A DNA stretch of 64,000 nucleotides, from contig NZ_JALKAQ010000010.1 in NCBI RefSeq assembly GCF_023016065.1, forward strand, positions 49,341 to 113,340. Direction: 5' to 3'. This document shows, one piece after another, positions 20,650-32,434 of the stretch (the stretch's first letter is position 1; each line of letters starts with the position of its first letter). The DNA is from Marinobacter sp. S0848L (GTDB lineage: Bacteria > Pseudomonadota > Gammaproteobacteria > Pseudomonadales > Oleiphilaceae). Below the pieces are notes generated by a model. It worked only from the letters and a program-made list of their open reading frames with translations. It was not told the DNA's origin and did not search any database. Both the position numbers and the translations under genes were made by a program.

Positions 20650-21120
20650 TCAATTCTGATTCGAAATCATAGCCTTGTGCAGACTGTCGGTTTCCTGGCA
20701 CTGGCGCAGCTTTTCGCAAAAAGAGCTTTCATTAAACTTTTCAGCAAGCTGACTGAGCAGCTCCAGGTGTTCGCTGGTTGCCTCTTTCGGCACGATCAAG
20801 GCAAACACAATATCAACCGGTTGGTTGTCGATGGAATCGAAGTCGACCGGTTCGGCCAATGTCATGAGTACGCCAATGACTCTGTCCAGTCCGTCGAGGC
20901 GGCAATGGGGGATTGCTATGCCTTCCCCTATACCGGTGCTGCCCAGACGTTCACGGGACACCAGGTTGTTGAAGATATCTGTATCGTTGAGACTTTCATC
21001 CTGTTGGTGAATGTATTCAGCGATAAACTCCAGTACGCGCTTTTTGCTTGACGCTGCAACACGGCACAGAGTCAGTTCTGGAGCCAGAATGTTGTCGATG
21101 GTCAGGGATGAATCGCTCAT
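20650..21120 (-). CDS. ptsN: PTS IIA-like nitrogen regulatory protein
   Basis: 156 residues with the EIIA-Ntr fold and phosphorylatable histidine in GIGEGIAIPHCRLDG (about residue 73). It regulates K+ transport and other targets according to its phosphorylation state in E. coli and Pseudomonas. A hairpin-plus-T-run terminator lies between hpf and this gene, so it may need read-through or its own promoter. Confidence 0.94.
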   Translation of the reverse strand: MSDSSLTIDNILAPELTLCRVAASSKKRVLEFIAEYIHQQDESLNDTDIFNNLVSRERLGSTGIGEGIAIPHCRLDGLDRVIGVLMTLAEPVDFDSIDNQPVDIVFALIVPKEATSEHLELLSQLAEKFNESSFCEKLRQCQETDSLHKAMISNQN

Positions 21121-21139
21121 AGATCGACTTCATTTCCGT

Positions 21140-21178
21140 AAAAAAAAGGCTGCGGCCGGATGATACTCCTGCCGCAGC
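21140..21178 (-). terminator. Intrinsic terminator between hpf and ptsN
   Basis: Read on the minus strand: GCTGCGGC, a 14-nt loop, GCCGCAGC, then a C and a run of eight T. The 8-bp GC-rich stem followed by a T-run is the classical rho-independent form. It would attenuate transcription from rpoN-hpf into ptsN-rapZ-ptsO. Confidence 0.8.
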
Positions 21179-21223
21179 ACGTTTTATTGAAACACCCGGT
21201 TCGGTTTCACGCTAAGAGGCGCG

Positions 21224-21526
21224 TTAACCGTTACCTTGCATCCGGGCAACTGTCTTTTCTTTATGTTTGAGGATCTGGCGGTCGAGCTTATCGACCAGGC
21301 CGTCGATGGCGGCGTACATATCCTCGTTTTCAGCCTTTGCGTGAATTTCGCCACCAATCACGTGGAGGGTAGCTTCGGCCATCTGGCGAACTTTCTCAAC
21401 TTGCAGCGTCACCTGACAATTACTGATGTGGTCAAAGTGTCGCTCAAGCTTATCAAACTTGGTGGTTACGTAATCCTTTAGTGCGGGAGTCAGTTCTACA
21501 TGATGGCCTGAAATGTTGAGTTGCAT
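21224..21526 (-). CDS. hpf: Ribosome hibernation promoting factor, short type
   Basis: 100 residues, beginning MQLNISGHHVELTPALKDYV, the short HPF/YfiA fold. It contains KAENEDMYAAIDGLVDKLDR, the conserved second helix. It binds the 30S decoding centre in stationary phase to form 100S dimers. It lies 71 bp downstream of rpoN as in most gammaproteobacteria and is followed by a strong terminator. Confidence 0.95.
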   Translation of the reverse strand: MQLNISGHHVELTPALKDYVTTKFDKLERHFDHISNCQVTLQVEKVRQMAEATLHVIGGEIHAKAENEDMYAAIDGLVDKLDRQILKHKEKTVARMQGNG

Positions 21527-21597
21527 AGGCTTCTCCTGTTGTCATATAGCCGGCTTGTGCCGGACTGAGTGTCAGCACCTCTTGTGCTGACGAATCC

Positions 21598-23130
21598 TTA
21601 AACCAAACGTTTACGCTCGTTCGAAGGCGGGATGTGCATGGCTTCTCTGTACTTGGCTACCGTACGTCGGGCCACGTTGATCCCTTGTTCTCCTAGCATG
21701 GCTGCTATTTTGCTATCACTCAATGGCTTTTTTGGAGTTTCGTCCGCAATCAGTTTTTTGATCATCGCACGAATCGCCGTTGAGGAACATTCTCCACCCT
21801 CGGCAGTGCCCACGTGGCTGGAGAAAAAGTATTTAAGCTCAAAAATGCCCCGTGGTGTATGCATGTATTTTTGAGTGGTCACCCGCGATATGGTTGACTC
21901 GTGCATATCCACTGCTTGGGCGATGTCTGAAAGAATCAGTGGCTTCATGGCTTCATCGCCATGGTCCAGAAAACCCTGTTGGTATTCAACAATGCGCGTG
22001 GCTACCTTGAGCAGGGTTTCGTTTCGGCTCTGCAGGCTTTTGATGAACCATTTGGCCTCTTGCAACTGATCTCGCATGTAGGTGTTATCAGCGCTGCTGT
22101 CTGCCCGCCTTATAAGCGAAGCATAGCTTGCGTTCACGCGAATGCGCGGCGCGATCTCGGGATTCAGCTCTACGCGCCAGCGACCTTCGTGTTTGCGCAC
22201 GATGACATCCGGGATGACGTAGTCCGGTTCGGTGCGATCGATGCTGTCGCCGGGGGTGGGGTTCAGGCTGGTAATCAAGCCCAGCACTTCTTTCAGCTGA
22301 TCTTCTTTCAGGCGGCTACGACGAAGCAGCTGAGCGTAGTCACGATTGCCCAGCAAGTGCAGGAACTGGGTAACGACGAGCTTCGCTTGGCGTAGCCAAA
22401 GGGTGTCTGGCGGCAGCTGGTTCAGTTGGATCATCAGGCAGTCTTGCAGATCCTGGGCAAATACCCCGGGCGGATCAAAATGCTGGAGCCTGCGCAGCAC
22501 CGCCTGAACTTCGTCGAGTTCCAGCGGATCGTCTTCCGAACCTTCGAATAAACCGGAGTGAATCTCTTCGATGGAAGACGTTAAGTACCCGCGGTCATCG
22601 ACGGCATCGAGCAGGGCGTGTGCAATCGCCTGATCCCGTTCGCTGAGCGGTGTTAGGTTCAGCTGCCACTCAAGATGGTCGTGTAGCGTTTCACTCGGGG
22701 AGTTTCGGGTTTCGAAATCGGAGTCGTGTTCGTCTTCACCCCGGCTGGCCGGGGCCGGTGCCGATTGGTAGATGTCATCCCAGGCGGTATCGACAGGCAG
22801 ATCGTCAGGAATGGTATCCGGCGTTTGGTCTTCCGCCGACCAGTCGGGAGCGGCTTCCGATTCGTCCCAATCCGAACTTTGCGAGTCGGTGTTTTGCTCT
22901 TCCTGAGCCGAATCTGTCTCGTGCTGGTCGTCGTGGCTGTTCTCTTGCTGGTCGTTTGAGTCCGCCTGATCGTCGTCCTCGGAGGTTTCCAGCATCGGGT
23001 TGGAATCGAGTGCTTGCTGGATTTCCTGCTGCAGGTCCAACGTGGAGAGCTGCAGTAGCCGAATGGCTTGTTGCAGCTGGGGTGTCATGGTTAGGCTTTG
23101 GCCCATTTTAAGCTGTAATGAAGCTTTCAT
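21598..23130 (-). CDS. rpoN: RNA polymerase sigma-54 factor
   Basis: 510 residues from the ATG giving [20 protein letters not shown]; an ATG two codons earlier (23136) is also in frame. Region I (glutamine/leucine-rich, contacts activators) is followed by a long acidic region II at about 50-130, the core-binding region, a helix-turn-helix and the RpoN box [12 protein letters not shown] near the C-terminus. The RpoN box reads the -24 element. A good sigma-54 promoter is present upstream of pilA in this window. It lies between lptB and hpf. Confidence 0.97.
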   Translation of the reverse strand: MKASLQLKMGQSLTMTPQLQQAIRLLQLSTLDLQQEIQQALDSNPMLETSEDDDQADSNDQQENSHDDQHETDSAQEEQNTDSQSSDWDESEAAPDWSAEDQTPDTIPDDLPVDTAWDDIYQSAPAPASRGEDEHDSDFETRNSPSETLHDHLEWQLNLTPLSERDQAIAHALLDAVDDRGYLTSSIEEIHSGLFEGSEDDPLELDEVQAVLRRLQHFDPPGVFAQDLQDCLMIQLNQLPPDTLWLRQAKLVVTQFLHLLGNRDYAQLLRRSRLKEDQLKEVLGLITSLNPTPGDSIDRTEPDYVIPDVIVRKHEGRWRVELNPEIAPRIRVNASYASLIRRADSSADNTYMRDQLQEAKWFIKSLQSRNETLLKVATRIVEYQQGFLDHGDEAMKPLILSDIAQAVDMHESTISRVTTQKYMHTPRGIFELKYFFSSHVGTAEGGECSSTAIRAMIKKLIADETPKKPLSDSKIAAMLGEQGINVARRTVAKYREAMHIPPSNERKRLV

Positions 23131-23312
23131 AACCATGGCTCAATATCCATAACGTGCTTGCATCCTGATCAAAAGCATTGCTTGCAAATATAAAAAACTG
23201 TTGTGCGCTGGTAACTTACAGCGCGTGATCAACAATTTAAGCAAGTACCCTGCCGAGTTTACTTGCTCGCGTTCAGCAAAACAATCAGCCCGGCTTTCAG
23301 GTCTACGATTGT

Positions 23313-24038
23313 CTAAAGTCGGAACTCATCCCCGAGGTACACTTCCTTCACTTGCTGGTTGGCCAAAATAGCATCTGCGTTGCCTGAGGCAATGATGTGA
23401 CCACCTGAAACAATGTAGGCGTTTTCACAAATATCCAAGGTTTCGCGTACGTTGTGATCGGTGATGAGGACGCCGATGCCTTTGTCGCGAAGATGTCGGA
23501 TGATGTGTTTGATGTCACTGACCGATATGGGGTCAACGCCGGCAAAGGGCTCGTCCAGAAGGATGAACGCAGGTTCCATGGCCAGTGCTCGGGCAATTTC
23601 TACCCGGCGGCGCTCCCCACCCGAGAGCGCCATGCCCACGCTGTCGCGAATGTGGGTGATATGAAACTCTTCCAATAGCTCTTCCAGCTTCGCCTCACGT
23701 TCCGATTTTGACAGCGCTTTGCGGGTTTCCAGAATGGCCATGATGTTGTCGCGCACGGTCAGTTTCCGAAACACCGATGCCTCCTGAGGCAGGTAGCCGA
23801 TGCCTTTTCGGGCGCGCCCATGCATGGGCAGGGGAGTAATGTCGTTGTTGTCGATCGTGATGCGACCGTGGTCAGCGGGAACCAGTCCGACGATCATGTA
23901 AAAGCAGGTGGTTTTACCGGCACCGTTCGGGCCCAGCAAACCGACAATTTCACCCGAGCGAATCTCCAGAGAAACGTCCAGAACCACCTTTTTCTGTTTG
24001 TAGCTTTTGGCCAGATTACTGGCCCTGAGAACTGCCAT
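23313..24038 (-). CDS. lptB: Lipopolysaccharide export ATPase LptB
   Basis: 241 residues. ABC ATPase motifs are Walker [21 protein letters not shown], signature [16 protein letters not shown] and Walker [20 protein letters not shown]. It powers the LptB2FGC machine that extracts LPS from the inner membrane. It lies downstream of lptC-lptA and 176 bp before rpoN. The gap to rpoN shows no clear terminator. Confidence 0.96.
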   Translation of the reverse strand: MAVLRASNLAKSYKQKKVVLDVSLEIRSGEIVGLLGPNGAGKTTCFYMIVGLVPADHGRITIDNNDITPLPMHGRARKGIGYLPQEASVFRKLTVRDNIMAILETRKALSKSEREAKLEELLEEFHITHIRDSVGMALSGGERRRVEIARALAMEPAFILLDEPFAGVDPISVSDIKHIIRHLRDKGIGVLITDHNVRETLDICENAYIVSGGHIIASGNADAILANQQVKEVYLGDEFRL

Positions 24039-24051
24039 CAGAACTTTCCTG

Positions 24052-24573
24052 TTATTGACCAGAGCTGCGGGGCTGAATCACCATCTCGACACGGCCCGAG
24101 TTTGTGCCCTCGGAGTTGCCACCTTCTGCCGTTACCACCCGATTCACGGTGTCATAATGAATGATATCGCCACGGAATGTGCTGCCGCCTTGTTCAATTA
24201 AGGCTTCTCGTTCGAAGGTTAATTGGTTGTCTTTGGCAGACCAGGTGATGTTCCGCGCCTCGGCATTGATAACCGCCGTTTGATCTTGGGACGGCTGGCG
24301 GTAAACAGCGGGGGAGCCGCTCGCTTCTATGCGGCTCAGACCTTGGGGGCTGCGATAAAGAACCACCCGTTCCGCGTCTAGTTTTACTTCCCCTTGCACC
24401 AACTCGACCGCGCCGGTGTAAACGGCTGTACCGGCACTGTCATCCAGTCGCGCAGAGTTGGCGCTAACTTTGATGGGCTCGTCGGAGTCCGGTGTGAAGG
24501 CAGCTGCCGGGTTGGCAAGAAGCGTGGCTGCCAGAATTAGCAGTAAAAAAAGTCGGTTACCTGATGGGATCAT
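24052..24573 (-). CDS. lptA: Lipopolysaccharide transport periplasmic protein LptA
   Basis: 173 residues with a signal peptide ([19 protein letters not shown]). The OstA/LptA beta-jellyroll follows: [20 protein letters not shown] and the repeated GxxxL/V strands. LptA multimers bridge LptC to LptD and carry LPS across the periplasm. Its start overlaps the end of lptC by 17 bp. Confidence 0.94.
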   Translation of the reverse strand: MIPSGNRLFLLLILAATLLANPAAAFTPDSDEPIKVSANSARLDDSAGTAVYTGAVELVQGEVKLDAERVVLYRSPQGLSRIEASGSPAVYRQPSQDQTAVINAEARNITWSAKDNQLTFEREALIEQGGSTFRGDIIHYDTVNRVVTAEGGNSEGTNSGRVEMVIQPRSSGQ

Positions 24574-25156
24574 AATGCCCTTCCACTTGGGAATTGAGTT
24601 CCAGAATGCGGTCGTCCAGCCAGGCTTTCATGCCTGTCGCTTTGGTGGTTCCGTGTGGCTCGGTGATGGTCACCGGCTGGTCGGTGTACACGGTACCTTC
24701 GGTGTTGTTCAGGGTCAGTTCGTTGGTTTCAAACGTGGTGTCGGTGCCTTGAAACTGGCGACGAATCACCACGTTGCCGTTCAGATTTACCAACTCGTCA
24801 TTTTGCAAAAGGCTACCTTGATCCGCTTCGATATTCCACGGTACCGGATCGCCTTCTCCGTGCAGGGTGGCGCGGGGCTGCTCCATGGCAGCGAGGTTGT
24901 TGCTTTCGAATTGTTCGATGCGAGGGCTGGTCATGCGGATTTTAGGGTTGCCCTGAGCATCCCAGGTCCGGTAATCCGCTTGAATGATAAAACCGTCCGG
25001 TTCGGCGGGGCCGCGCAATTTCTTAGCTTCATCCTGACTGCCGGGCGGCTCGTCGCTTTGCCACATGAGAAACAAGGTGGCTGCGATTGTGCTGCCTAAG
25101 GCCAGTGTCCGGGCCCAGGCTTTGCCTTTTCCGGGGCTGAACAGTCGGGCGATCAC
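24557..25156 (-). CDS. lptC: Lipopolysaccharide export protein LptC, GTG start
   Basis: 199 residues if started at the GTG at 25156, giving a short cytoplasmic tail (VIARLFSPGKGKAWARTLAL) and one membrane anchor, then the periplasmic jellyroll. A longer open frame reaches 25267, but the extra 37 residues lie inside kdsC and lack family character. The GTG overlaps the kdsC stop in GTGA, suggesting coupled translation. LptC receives LPS from LptFG and passes it to LptA. Confidence 0.92.
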   Translation of the reverse strand: MIARLFSPGKGKAWARTLALGSTIAATLFLMWQSDEPPGSQDEAKKLRGPAEPDGFIIQADYRTWDAQGNPKIRMTSPRIEQFESNNLAAMEQPRATLHGEGDPVPWNIEADQGSLLQNDELVNLNGNVVIRRQFQGTDTTFETNELTLNNTEGTVYTDQPVTITEPHGTTKATGMKAWLDDRILELNSQVEGHYDPIR

Positions 25157-25722
25157 GGCTGGGTGCTCACATAGGGTTCGAGCGTTTCCGCAAGCCGGTC
25201 TTGCGACCAGAGGATCAGGTCGCAGGCTTCTCTCACTGCGCCGCTGCCCCCGGCCATCGTGGTGCAATAGTCCGCGTGTTGCCGCACCAGCCAGTATCCG
25301 TTCGGTACGGTGATGCCCAGGCCGGCGAATTGCAGGGCGGGGAGATCGGGCAGATCATCGCCCATGTAAGCGATTTGATCGGGCGTGATGTCCATATTGG
25401 CCACCAGTTCCTGTAGAGCAATCTTCTTGTCTTCTCGCCCTTGCATGAGGTGGGTGATGCCTAAATCGTTCATGCGTTTTTCGGTCAGCGGGGAGCGGCG
25501 GCCGGTGATCACGGCAACCGTGATGCCGGCGTTCATCAGTTGCTTCAGCCCCAGGCCATCCAGAATATTGAAGGTTTTAAGCTCGTCTCCGCTGGCGCTG
25601 AAGTAGAGCTTGCCGTCGCTCATAATGCCGTCCACATCAAAGGCAACAAGCTTGATGGCAGCGGCTTTGGTAAGGACATCGTCGGTCCAGTGCGGACTCA
25701 GGGGTGGGGTGAGTTCTGGCAT
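25153..25722 (-). CDS. kdsC: 3-deoxy-D-manno-octulosonate 8-phosphate phosphatase
   Basis: 189 residues of the HAD type C0 family. The nucleophile motif is KLVAFDVDGIMSDGKLYFS (Asp and the +2 Asp). TGRRSPLTEKRMNDLGI is the second motif, and AYMGDDLPDLPALQFAGLGI the acidic pair. It removes phosphate from Kdo-8-phosphate in LPS inner-core synthesis. It overlaps kdsD by one base and lptC by four. Confidence 0.95.
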   Translation of the reverse strand: MPELTPPLSPHWTDDVLTKAAAIKLVAFDVDGIMSDGKLYFSASGDELKTFNILDGLGLKQLMNAGITVAVITGRRSPLTEKRMNDLGITHLMQGREDKKIALQELVANMDITPDQIAYMGDDLPDLPALQFAGLGITVPNGYWLVRQHADYCTTMAGGSGAVREACDLILWSQDRLAETLEPYVSTQP

Positions 25723-26711
25723 CAGATCACCCCCGCCCGCAACAAGTCGTGCATGTTGATGGCGCCCACCAGGTTACCTTCGGTATCGGTCACCGGCAGG
25801 GCATTAATTTTCAATTCTTCCATAATATTGAGCGCATCGGCCGCCAATTGATCGGCCTGAATGGTTTTTCCGTTACGCGTCATCACCTGATCGATGTTGG
25901 TTGTGTGTACATCAACGGATTTGTCGAGCGTTCGGCGCAGGTCGCCGTCGGTAAAGATGCCGGTTAATTCGCCAGCGTCGTTAATCACGGTGGTCATGCC
26001 CAGGCCTTTACGGGTTATCTCCAGAAGAGCGCCGCTGAGGGTGGTGGTTTCCAGTACCCGTGGCACCTTGTCGCCGGAGTGCATGATGTCGGAAACACGC
26101 AGCAAAAGGCGCCGGCCAAGGCGACCGCCGGGGTGGGAAAAAGCGAAATCTTCCGCGCTGAACCCGCGCGCTTCCAGCAGTGCAACGGCTAACGCATCGC
26201 CCATAACCAGGGTGGCGGTGGTGCTGGATGTGGGGGCCAGCCCAAGCGGGCAGGCTTCACTGGCAACGCTCACGTCGAGATTGGCTGCGGCTTCTTTCGC
26301 CAGCAACGAATCCGGATTACCCGTCATGCTGATCAGGGGCGCGCCCATTCTTCGAATTAAAGGTAGAATGGTGACAACTTCGCTGGTGCTGCCGCTGTTG
26401 GAAATGGCAATAACCACGTCCTGCGGCGTAATCATGCCCAGGTCGCCGTGGCTGGCTTCGCCCGGGTGTACAAAAAATGACGGTGTGCCGGTGCTGGCCA
26501 GTGTGGCGGCAATTTTGTTTCCGATGTGGCCAGACTTGCCCATGCCCGTCACCACAACACGGCCTTTGCAGGCCATGATGATGTCGCAAGCGCGGGTGAA
26601 ATCGCCGTTGATACGGTGTTCAAGTGCTTCGATGGCATCCCGTTCAATCTGGATGGCCCGAACGGCGGAGTTGCGGTAATCCCGGGAACTTGAAGTGTTT
26701 GAATCTGTCAT
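25722..26711 (-). CDS. kdsD: D-arabinose 5-phosphate isomerase
   Basis: 329 residues: an N-terminal SIS domain (VVVTGMGKSGHIGNKIAATL and IAISNSGSTSEVVTILPLI) followed by two CBS domains (about residues 205-325, VPRVLETTTLSGALLEITRK). It makes arabinose 5-phosphate for Kdo synthesis. It is the first gene of the kdsD-kdsC-lptC-lptA-lptB run, divergent from mlaF across about 200 bp that must hold both promoters; I see no clear promoter motif there. Confidence 0.96.
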   Translation of the reverse strand: MTDSNTSSSRDYRNSAVRAIQIERDAIEALEHRINGDFTRACDIIMACKGRVVVTGMGKSGHIGNKIAATLASTGTPSFFVHPGEASHGDLGMITPQDVVIAISNSGSTSEVVTILPLIRRMGAPLISMTGNPDSLLAKEAAANLDVSVASEACPLGLAPTSSTTATLVMGDALAVALLEARGFSAEDFAFSHPGGRLGRRLLLRVSDIMHSGDKVPRVLETTTLSGALLEITRKGLGMTTVINDAGELTGIFTDGDLRRTLDKSVDVHTTNIDQVMTRNGKTIQADQLAADALNIMEELKINALPVTDTEGNLVGAINMHDLLRAGVI

Positions 26712-26914
26712 CTCGGCTGGCTTTACTCGGTCGGTCTGTGGACCCGGCCCGGTTATCGGGACGGACGACTATGGCGGAAAGTATATCACTGATACCCGGT
26801 AGGGCTGCCAATGTTCAGGGGATCTGAACGTTGCCATCAGTACATTTTAATAACCTGAGATTGAGGTCCGGCGACGCTTATCTTAATGTAGGCGCTCCTC
26901 GAAAAGGATCAATT

Positions 26915-27727
26915 ATGGAGTCATCTGCATACATTTCTCTAAAAGATGTGGTGTTTTCCCGTTCAGGGCGGCGCATTTTTGATGGCATTACCCTGGATAT
27001 ACCCAAGGGTAAAATTACCGCCATTATGGGGCCGAGTGGCACGGGAAAGACCACGCTGCTTCGGGTCATCGGTGGGCAACTGAAGCCGGATTCCGGCCAG
27101 GTCTCGGTGGCCGGTCACGAAGTTCCGAAGCTTAAGCGAAAGGAACTATATCGCCTGCGCGAAAAGATGGGCATGCTGTTTCAAAGTGGCGCGTTGTTCA
27201 CAGATATCAGTGTGTTCGAGAACGTTGCTTTCCCTCTGCGGGTACACACCTCGCTGCCGGAAGACATGATTCGCGACATTGTGCTGATGAAGCTGGAAGC
27301 GGTCGGGCTGCGCGGCGCGCGGGATTTGATGCCTTCTGAGCTTTCGGGCGGCATGACCCGACGAGTGGCGCTGGCGCGAAGCATTGCACTGGACCCCGAA
27401 TTGATCATGTATGACGAACCTTTTACGGGGCAAGACCCAATCGCCATGGGGGTGTTGGTCAAATTGATCCGGGACCTCAATAGCTCAATGGGGCTGACCA
27501 GCGTGCTGGTGTCTCACGATGTACCGGAATCCCTGAGTATCTGCCACTACGCGTGCATCATTGCTGACGGCAAAGTGATTGGCACGGGCACACCGGACGA
27601 ATTGCGCAATCACCCTTCTGAGCTCGTTCAGCAGTTCCTGAGCGGTCAGCCAGACGGCCCGGTACCCTTCCATTATCCGGCCAGTAATCCCGTTGATGAC
27701 TTTGGTATCAAGGGAGCGTCAATATGA
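26915..27727 (+). CDS. mlaF: Phospholipid ABC transporter ATPase MlaF
   Basis: 270 residues from the ATG after an AAAAGGA site; the frame is open upstream to 26831, but [20 protein letters not shown] is the family start. Walker A is [20 protein letters not shown], signature [18 protein letters not shown] and Walker [19 protein letters not shown]. It drives the MlaFEDB complex, which moves phospholipid between the inner membrane and the periplasmic carrier MlaC. First gene of mlaFEDCB-ibaG-murA. Overlaps mlaE by four bases. Confidence 0.96.
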   Translation: MESSAYISLKDVVFSRSGRRIFDGITLDIPKGKITAIMGPSGTGKTTLLRVIGGQLKPDSGQVSVAGHEVPKLKRKELYRLREKMGMLFQSGALFTDISVFENVAFPLRVHTSLPEDMIRDIVLMKLEAVGLRGARDLMPSELSGGMTRRVALARSIALDPELIMYDEPFTGQDPIAMGVLVKLIRDLNSSMGLTSVLVSHDVPESLSICHYACIIADGKVIGTGTPDELRNHPSELVQQFLSGQPDGPVPFHYPASNPVDDFGIKGASI

Positions 27728-28506
27728 TGGATTACGTAGCGGGCTTCGGTCGAAGAAGTCTGGAAGTGGTGGGTTCTTTAGGGCGTGCGACTCAGTTTCT
27801 GTTTGGCGTTCTGGTTGGAGTGCCCAAGCCTGCAACCGGCTTTCCGCTTCTGATCAAACAGCTTTATTCCGTAGGTGTGCTTTCGCTGGCGATCGTTGTG
27901 GTTTCCGGCTTGTTCATAGGCATGGTATTGGCGCTGCAAGGCTATACCATTCTGAGCGACTACGGCTCCGAAGCCGCGATTGGTCAGATGATTGCACTAA
28001 CCTTGGTTCGAGAGTTGGGGCCGGTGGTTACGGCGCTCTTGTTTGCCGGGCGTGCAGGGTCTGCGTTGACCGCGGAAATCGGGTTGATGAAAGCGACCGA
28101 ACAATTGTCCAGTATGGAAATGATGGGCGTTGATCCTTTGCGCCGTGTCATAGCGCCCCGTCTGTGGGCCGGATTTATTGCGATGCCGATACTGGCGATG
28201 ATCTTCTCCGTGGTCGGTATTTGGGGCGGCATGCTGGTTGGCGTGGATTGGCTGGGTGTTTTTGAAGGCTCGTTCTGGGGCAACATGCAGTCATCGGTCG
28301 ATTTTGTGGACGATGTGCTGAACGGCGTTATTAAGAGTGTTGTGTTCGGCTTTGTGTGCGCTTGGATAGCCGTTTATCAAGGGTACGACTGTGTGCCCAC
28401 GTCTGCAGGTATCAGTTCTGCGACGACCAAAACGGTTGTGTATTCATCACTGGCGGTACTCGGCCTCGATTTCGTGCTGACCGCTGTTATGTTTGGCGAT
28501 TTCTAA
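27724..28506 (+). CDS. mlaE: Phospholipid ABC transporter permease MlaE
   Basis: 260 residues with about five membrane segments. The conserved permease motif [20 protein letters not shown] (residues about 118-137) couples to MlaF, preceded by [20 protein letters not shown]. Inner-membrane channel of the Mla complex. Two ATGs (27724 and 27727) are adjacent; the first overlaps the mlaF stop. Confidence 0.96.
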   Translation: MMDYVAGFGRRSLEVVGSLGRATQFLFGVLVGVPKPATGFPLLIKQLYSVGVLSLAIVVVSGLFIGMVLALQGYTILSDYGSEAAIGQMIALTLVRELGPVVTALLFAGRAGSALTAEIGLMKATEQLSSMEMMGVDPLRRVIAPRLWAGFIAMPILAMIFSVVGIWGGMLVGVDWLGVFEGSFWGNMQSSVDFVDDVLNGVIKSVVFGFVCAWIAVYQGYDCVPTSAGISSATTKTVVYSSLAVLGLDFVLTAVMFGDF

Positions 28507-28527
28507 TAAGGATTTCAGGGCCCTGTT

Positions 28528-28977
28528 ATGGTGCAAAGAACAACGGAAATAGTAGTAGGTTTTTTCATGATCGCCGGGTTGGCAGCTTTGCTGTTTTTGG
28601 CGCTTCAGGTGAGTGGTTTGTCGCCCAAATCGGCCGCTGCAACGTATACGGTATACGCTAACTTTAACGATGTCGGTGGACTAACGCCGCGCGGCAAAGT
28701 GTCGATGGCAGGTGTAACCGTCGGTTCGATTGAATCCATCAGTCTGGATAAGAACACGTTTCAGGCCAAGGTAACCATGGCCATTCGTTCGGATGTGGAC
28801 ACCATACCGGCAGACAGTGCCGCGGTAATTCGCACGTCAGGGCTGCTCGGTGAGCAGTACATCGATATTTCGATTGGTGGCGACATGGAGTCGTTGGGCG
28901 AGGGTGATACGTTTTACTCCACCCAGTCTGCAATGAATCTTGAAAGATTGATCAGCAACTTTGCCTCTGGCCGCTGA
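28528..28977 (+). CDS. mlaD: Phospholipid ABC transporter substrate-binding protein MlaD
   Basis: 149 residues: an N-terminal anchor (about 5-30, EIVVGFFMIAGLAALLFLAL) and a single MCE domain with YANFNDVGGLTPRGKVSMAG and the GLLGEQYIDISIGG loop. It is somewhat shorter than the E. coli protein because the C-terminal tail after the MCE helix ends at FASGR. It forms the periplasmic hexamer ring of the Mla importer/exporter. Confidence 0.95.
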   Translation: MVQRTTEIVVGFFMIAGLAALLFLALQVSGLSPKSAAATYTVYANFNDVGGLTPRGKVSMAGVTVGSIESISLDKNTFQAKVTMAIRSDVDTIPADSAAVIRTSGLLGEQYIDISIGGDMESLGEGDTFYSTQSAMNLERLISNFASGR

Positions 28978-29001
28978 TGCAAAACAGGACAGGAGATTAA
29001 A

Positions 29002-29655
29002 ATGTTAATTTTCAAGCGAAAGCTGTTTGTTGTATTTGCGTTGTTGATGATGGTTGCTGGTCAGGCGTCGGCGGGTGTCGAAGAAGATCTGGAGCAATAC
29101 GTCAGCGATAACACCCAAATGCTGGTTCAGAAACTGAACGCCGAGAAAGGCTTGTTTGAAAAGGATCCTGAAGCTTTTTACCAGAGCATGGACGACGCCT
29201 TGACGGATTTCGTGGATTTTCGTCGTATAGCGGCCCGGGTGATGGGGCGCTACGCTCGCCAAACAACCCGTGAGCAGCGCGACGAGTTTGTGGCCAAGTT
29301 CAAACGCAGTTTGTTTGATAGCTATGCCAAGGCGTTGGTGACTGCCGACGATTTCAGGATCGAGGTGCGTGAAGCGGAGATTCTGCCCCAGAACGAAAAC
29401 CGGGCATCGGTGCAGTTGGTGGTGATCACCGCCTCGGGCAATCGTTACCCCGTTACCTATTCCATGTATAAAAAAGACGACGGACGTTGGTTGATGGAAA
29501 ATGTGATTGTTGAAGGCGTCAACATTGGCTTGGCTTTCCGGGACCGCTTTGCTCAGGAAATGGAGGAGAATCGCGGCCAGGTGCAGGTCGTCATTGATGG
29601 CTGGACCGATTCGGTGAAATCGTTGAACCTGGAAGAAGACGTTAACGCCTCATGA
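29002..29655 (+). CDS. mlaC: Periplasmic phospholipid carrier MlaC
   Basis: 217 residues with a signal peptide (about 1-24, LFVVFALLMMVAGQASAG) and the Tol-Tol-Ttg2D/MlaC fold. Key segments are LTDFVDFRRIAARVMGRYAR, LVTADDFRIEVREAEILP and DGRWLMENVIVEGVNIGL. It shuttles phospholipid between MlaD and the outer-membrane MlaA complex. It overlaps mlaB by four bases. Confidence 0.95.
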   Translation: MLIFKRKLFVVFALLMMVAGQASAGVEEDLEQYVSDNTQMLVQKLNAEKGLFEKDPEAFYQSMDDALTDFVDFRRIAARVMGRYARQTTREQRDEFVAKFKRSLFDSYAKALVTADDFRIEVREAEILPQNENRASVQLVVITASGNRYPVTYSMYKKDDGRWLMENVIVEGVNIGLAFRDRFAQEMEENRGQVQVVIDGWTDSVKSLNLEEDVNAS

Positions 29656-29969
29656 GTAACTCCCGCCCGGATGTGAGCCTTGACGGCTCTGTATTGAGCG
29701 TTGCCGGCGAGGTTGATGCGAGCAGTGTTCTTGAGCTCCGCAAGCAGGGTGAGAAGCTTGTAAGCGGCGCTCAGGGCTCATTAACGGTTGATCTTGCCGG
29801 GCTGCAAACCGCTCATAGTGCGATACTTTCCATGCTGATGTGCTGGCAGCGGTTGGCGCAAACAAAACAGGTGTCGCTCGCGTTTGAAGGTGCCAGTGAA
29901 CGCCTGCAGTCGCTGGCGGCTTTGAGTAATTTGGATGCCCATCTGCCGGGATTTTCCCCGCATAGCTGA
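29652..29969 (+). CDS. mlaB: STAS-domain protein MlaB
   Basis: 105 residues forming one STAS domain: VLSVAGEVDASSVLELRKQG, LTVDLAGLQTAHSAILSMLM with the conserved threonine/serine region near residue 53, and a C-terminal helix. It binds MlaF and is needed for assembly and activity of the transporter. ATGA overlap with mlaC. Confidence 0.9.
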   Translation: MSNSRPDVSLDGSVLSVAGEVDASSVLELRKQGEKLVSGAQGSLTVDLAGLQTAHSAILSMLMCWQRLAQTKQVSLAFEGASERLQSLAALSNLDAHLPGFSPHS

Positions 29970-30029
29970 CCGCTGCCCGGGAATTGGTTACAATTCCGCT
30001 CCTGATTTTAATAAAGCTGAGGATTTTCT

Positions 30030-31560
<1,531 letters not shown>

Positions 31561-31590
31561 TCAAACACCAACGGGAACCCGGAAAGACCC

Positions 31591-32241
31591 ATGACAGATT
31601 CCATCACCATCGCCTTGTCGAAGGGACGAATTCTCGAAGAGACGCTGCCATTGTTGGCGGAAGCCGGCATTGAGCTGGTAGACGACGTGAAAAAGTCCCG
31701 CAAGCTGGTGTTCCCCACTACGGATCCCAGTGTGCGCGTGCTGATCCTTCGCGCAACGGATGTGCCGACTTATGTTCAGTATGGTGGCGCAGACCTTGGC
31801 GTGACCGGCAAGGATGTGTTGATGGAGCATGGCGGGGAAGGGTTGTATGAGCCGCTGGATTTGAACATTTCCCGTTGTCGTTTGATGACGGCCGGTAAAG
31901 TGGGCGAGCAGCCGCCGGCCGGGCGTATTCGGGTGGCGACGAAGTTTGTGAATATTGCTCGCCGTTATTACGCGGCGCAGGGTCGTCAGGCGGATATCAT
32001 CAAGCTGTATGGTGCGATGGAGTTGGCGCCGATTCTGAATCTGGCCGATGAGATTGTGGATATCGTGGATACCGGTAATACGCTGAAGGCGAATGGCCTT
32101 GAGGCGCGGGAGCTGATTGACGATATCAGTACGCGGTTGGTGGTGAACCGGGCTTCGATGAAGATGCAGCATGGGAAGATTAATCCGATCATCGAGATGA
32201 TGGCGGCTGCTGTGGAGCGTCGTCGCGGTTCTTCGGAGTAA
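31591..32241 (+). CDS. hisG: ATP phosphoribosyltransferase, short form
   Basis: 216 residues ([20 protein letters not shown]), which is the short HisG lacking the C-terminal regulatory domain. Short HisG needs the HisZ regulatory subunit, and no hisZ is in this window. The PRPP-binding region [17 protein letters not shown] is present. First step of histidine synthesis. It follows murA by 30 bp. Repeat E4 begins 20 bp after its stop and separates it from hisD. Confidence 0.95.
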   Translation: MTDSITIALSKGRILEETLPLLAEAGIELVDDVKKSRKLVFPTTDPSVRVLILRATDVPTYVQYGGADLGVTGKDVLMEHGGEGLYEPLDLNISRCRLMTAGKVGEQPPAGRIRVATKFVNIARRYYAAQGRQADIIKLYGAMELAPILNLADEIVDIVDTGNTLKANGLEARELIDDISTRLVVNRASMKMQHGKINPIIEMMAAAVERRRGSSE

Positions 32242-32260
32242 GTTTTTTTACTTTGGGTGG

Positions 32261-32370
32261 GCAGCCATTGGGGCGGCCCTTCCAAAAACCGCTACGAGCA
32301 CATCCATGTGCGCTTCTCTCCGGCCATCCATGGCCTACGACATTTTTGGAAGGGCCACCCCAATGGCTGC
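32261..32370 (+). repeat. Palindromic intergenic element E4 (subfamily B core, forward)
   Basis: A 110-nt element between hisG and hisD. The 28-nt arms (32261-32288 and 32343-32370) pair with a single C-A mismatch. The 54-nt core (32289-32342) is nearly the same as that of E2, and both hairpin stems GCACA/TGTGC and GGCCA/TGGCC are intact with TCCA loops. It occupies most of the 193-bp gap in what would otherwise be a his operon. Confidence 0.9.
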
Positions 32371-32434
32371 TTCCGGCTTTTGAGTAGGGAAGCCTCTCTA
32401 CTTAATAATTTCAATCCAAAGCAGGATTTGAGTT

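Noticed and set aside
24557..25267. Long form of lptC (236 codons)
   Set aside because: The extra residues overlap kdsC in another frame; the GTG in the kdsC stop region gives the normal LptC length and anchor.
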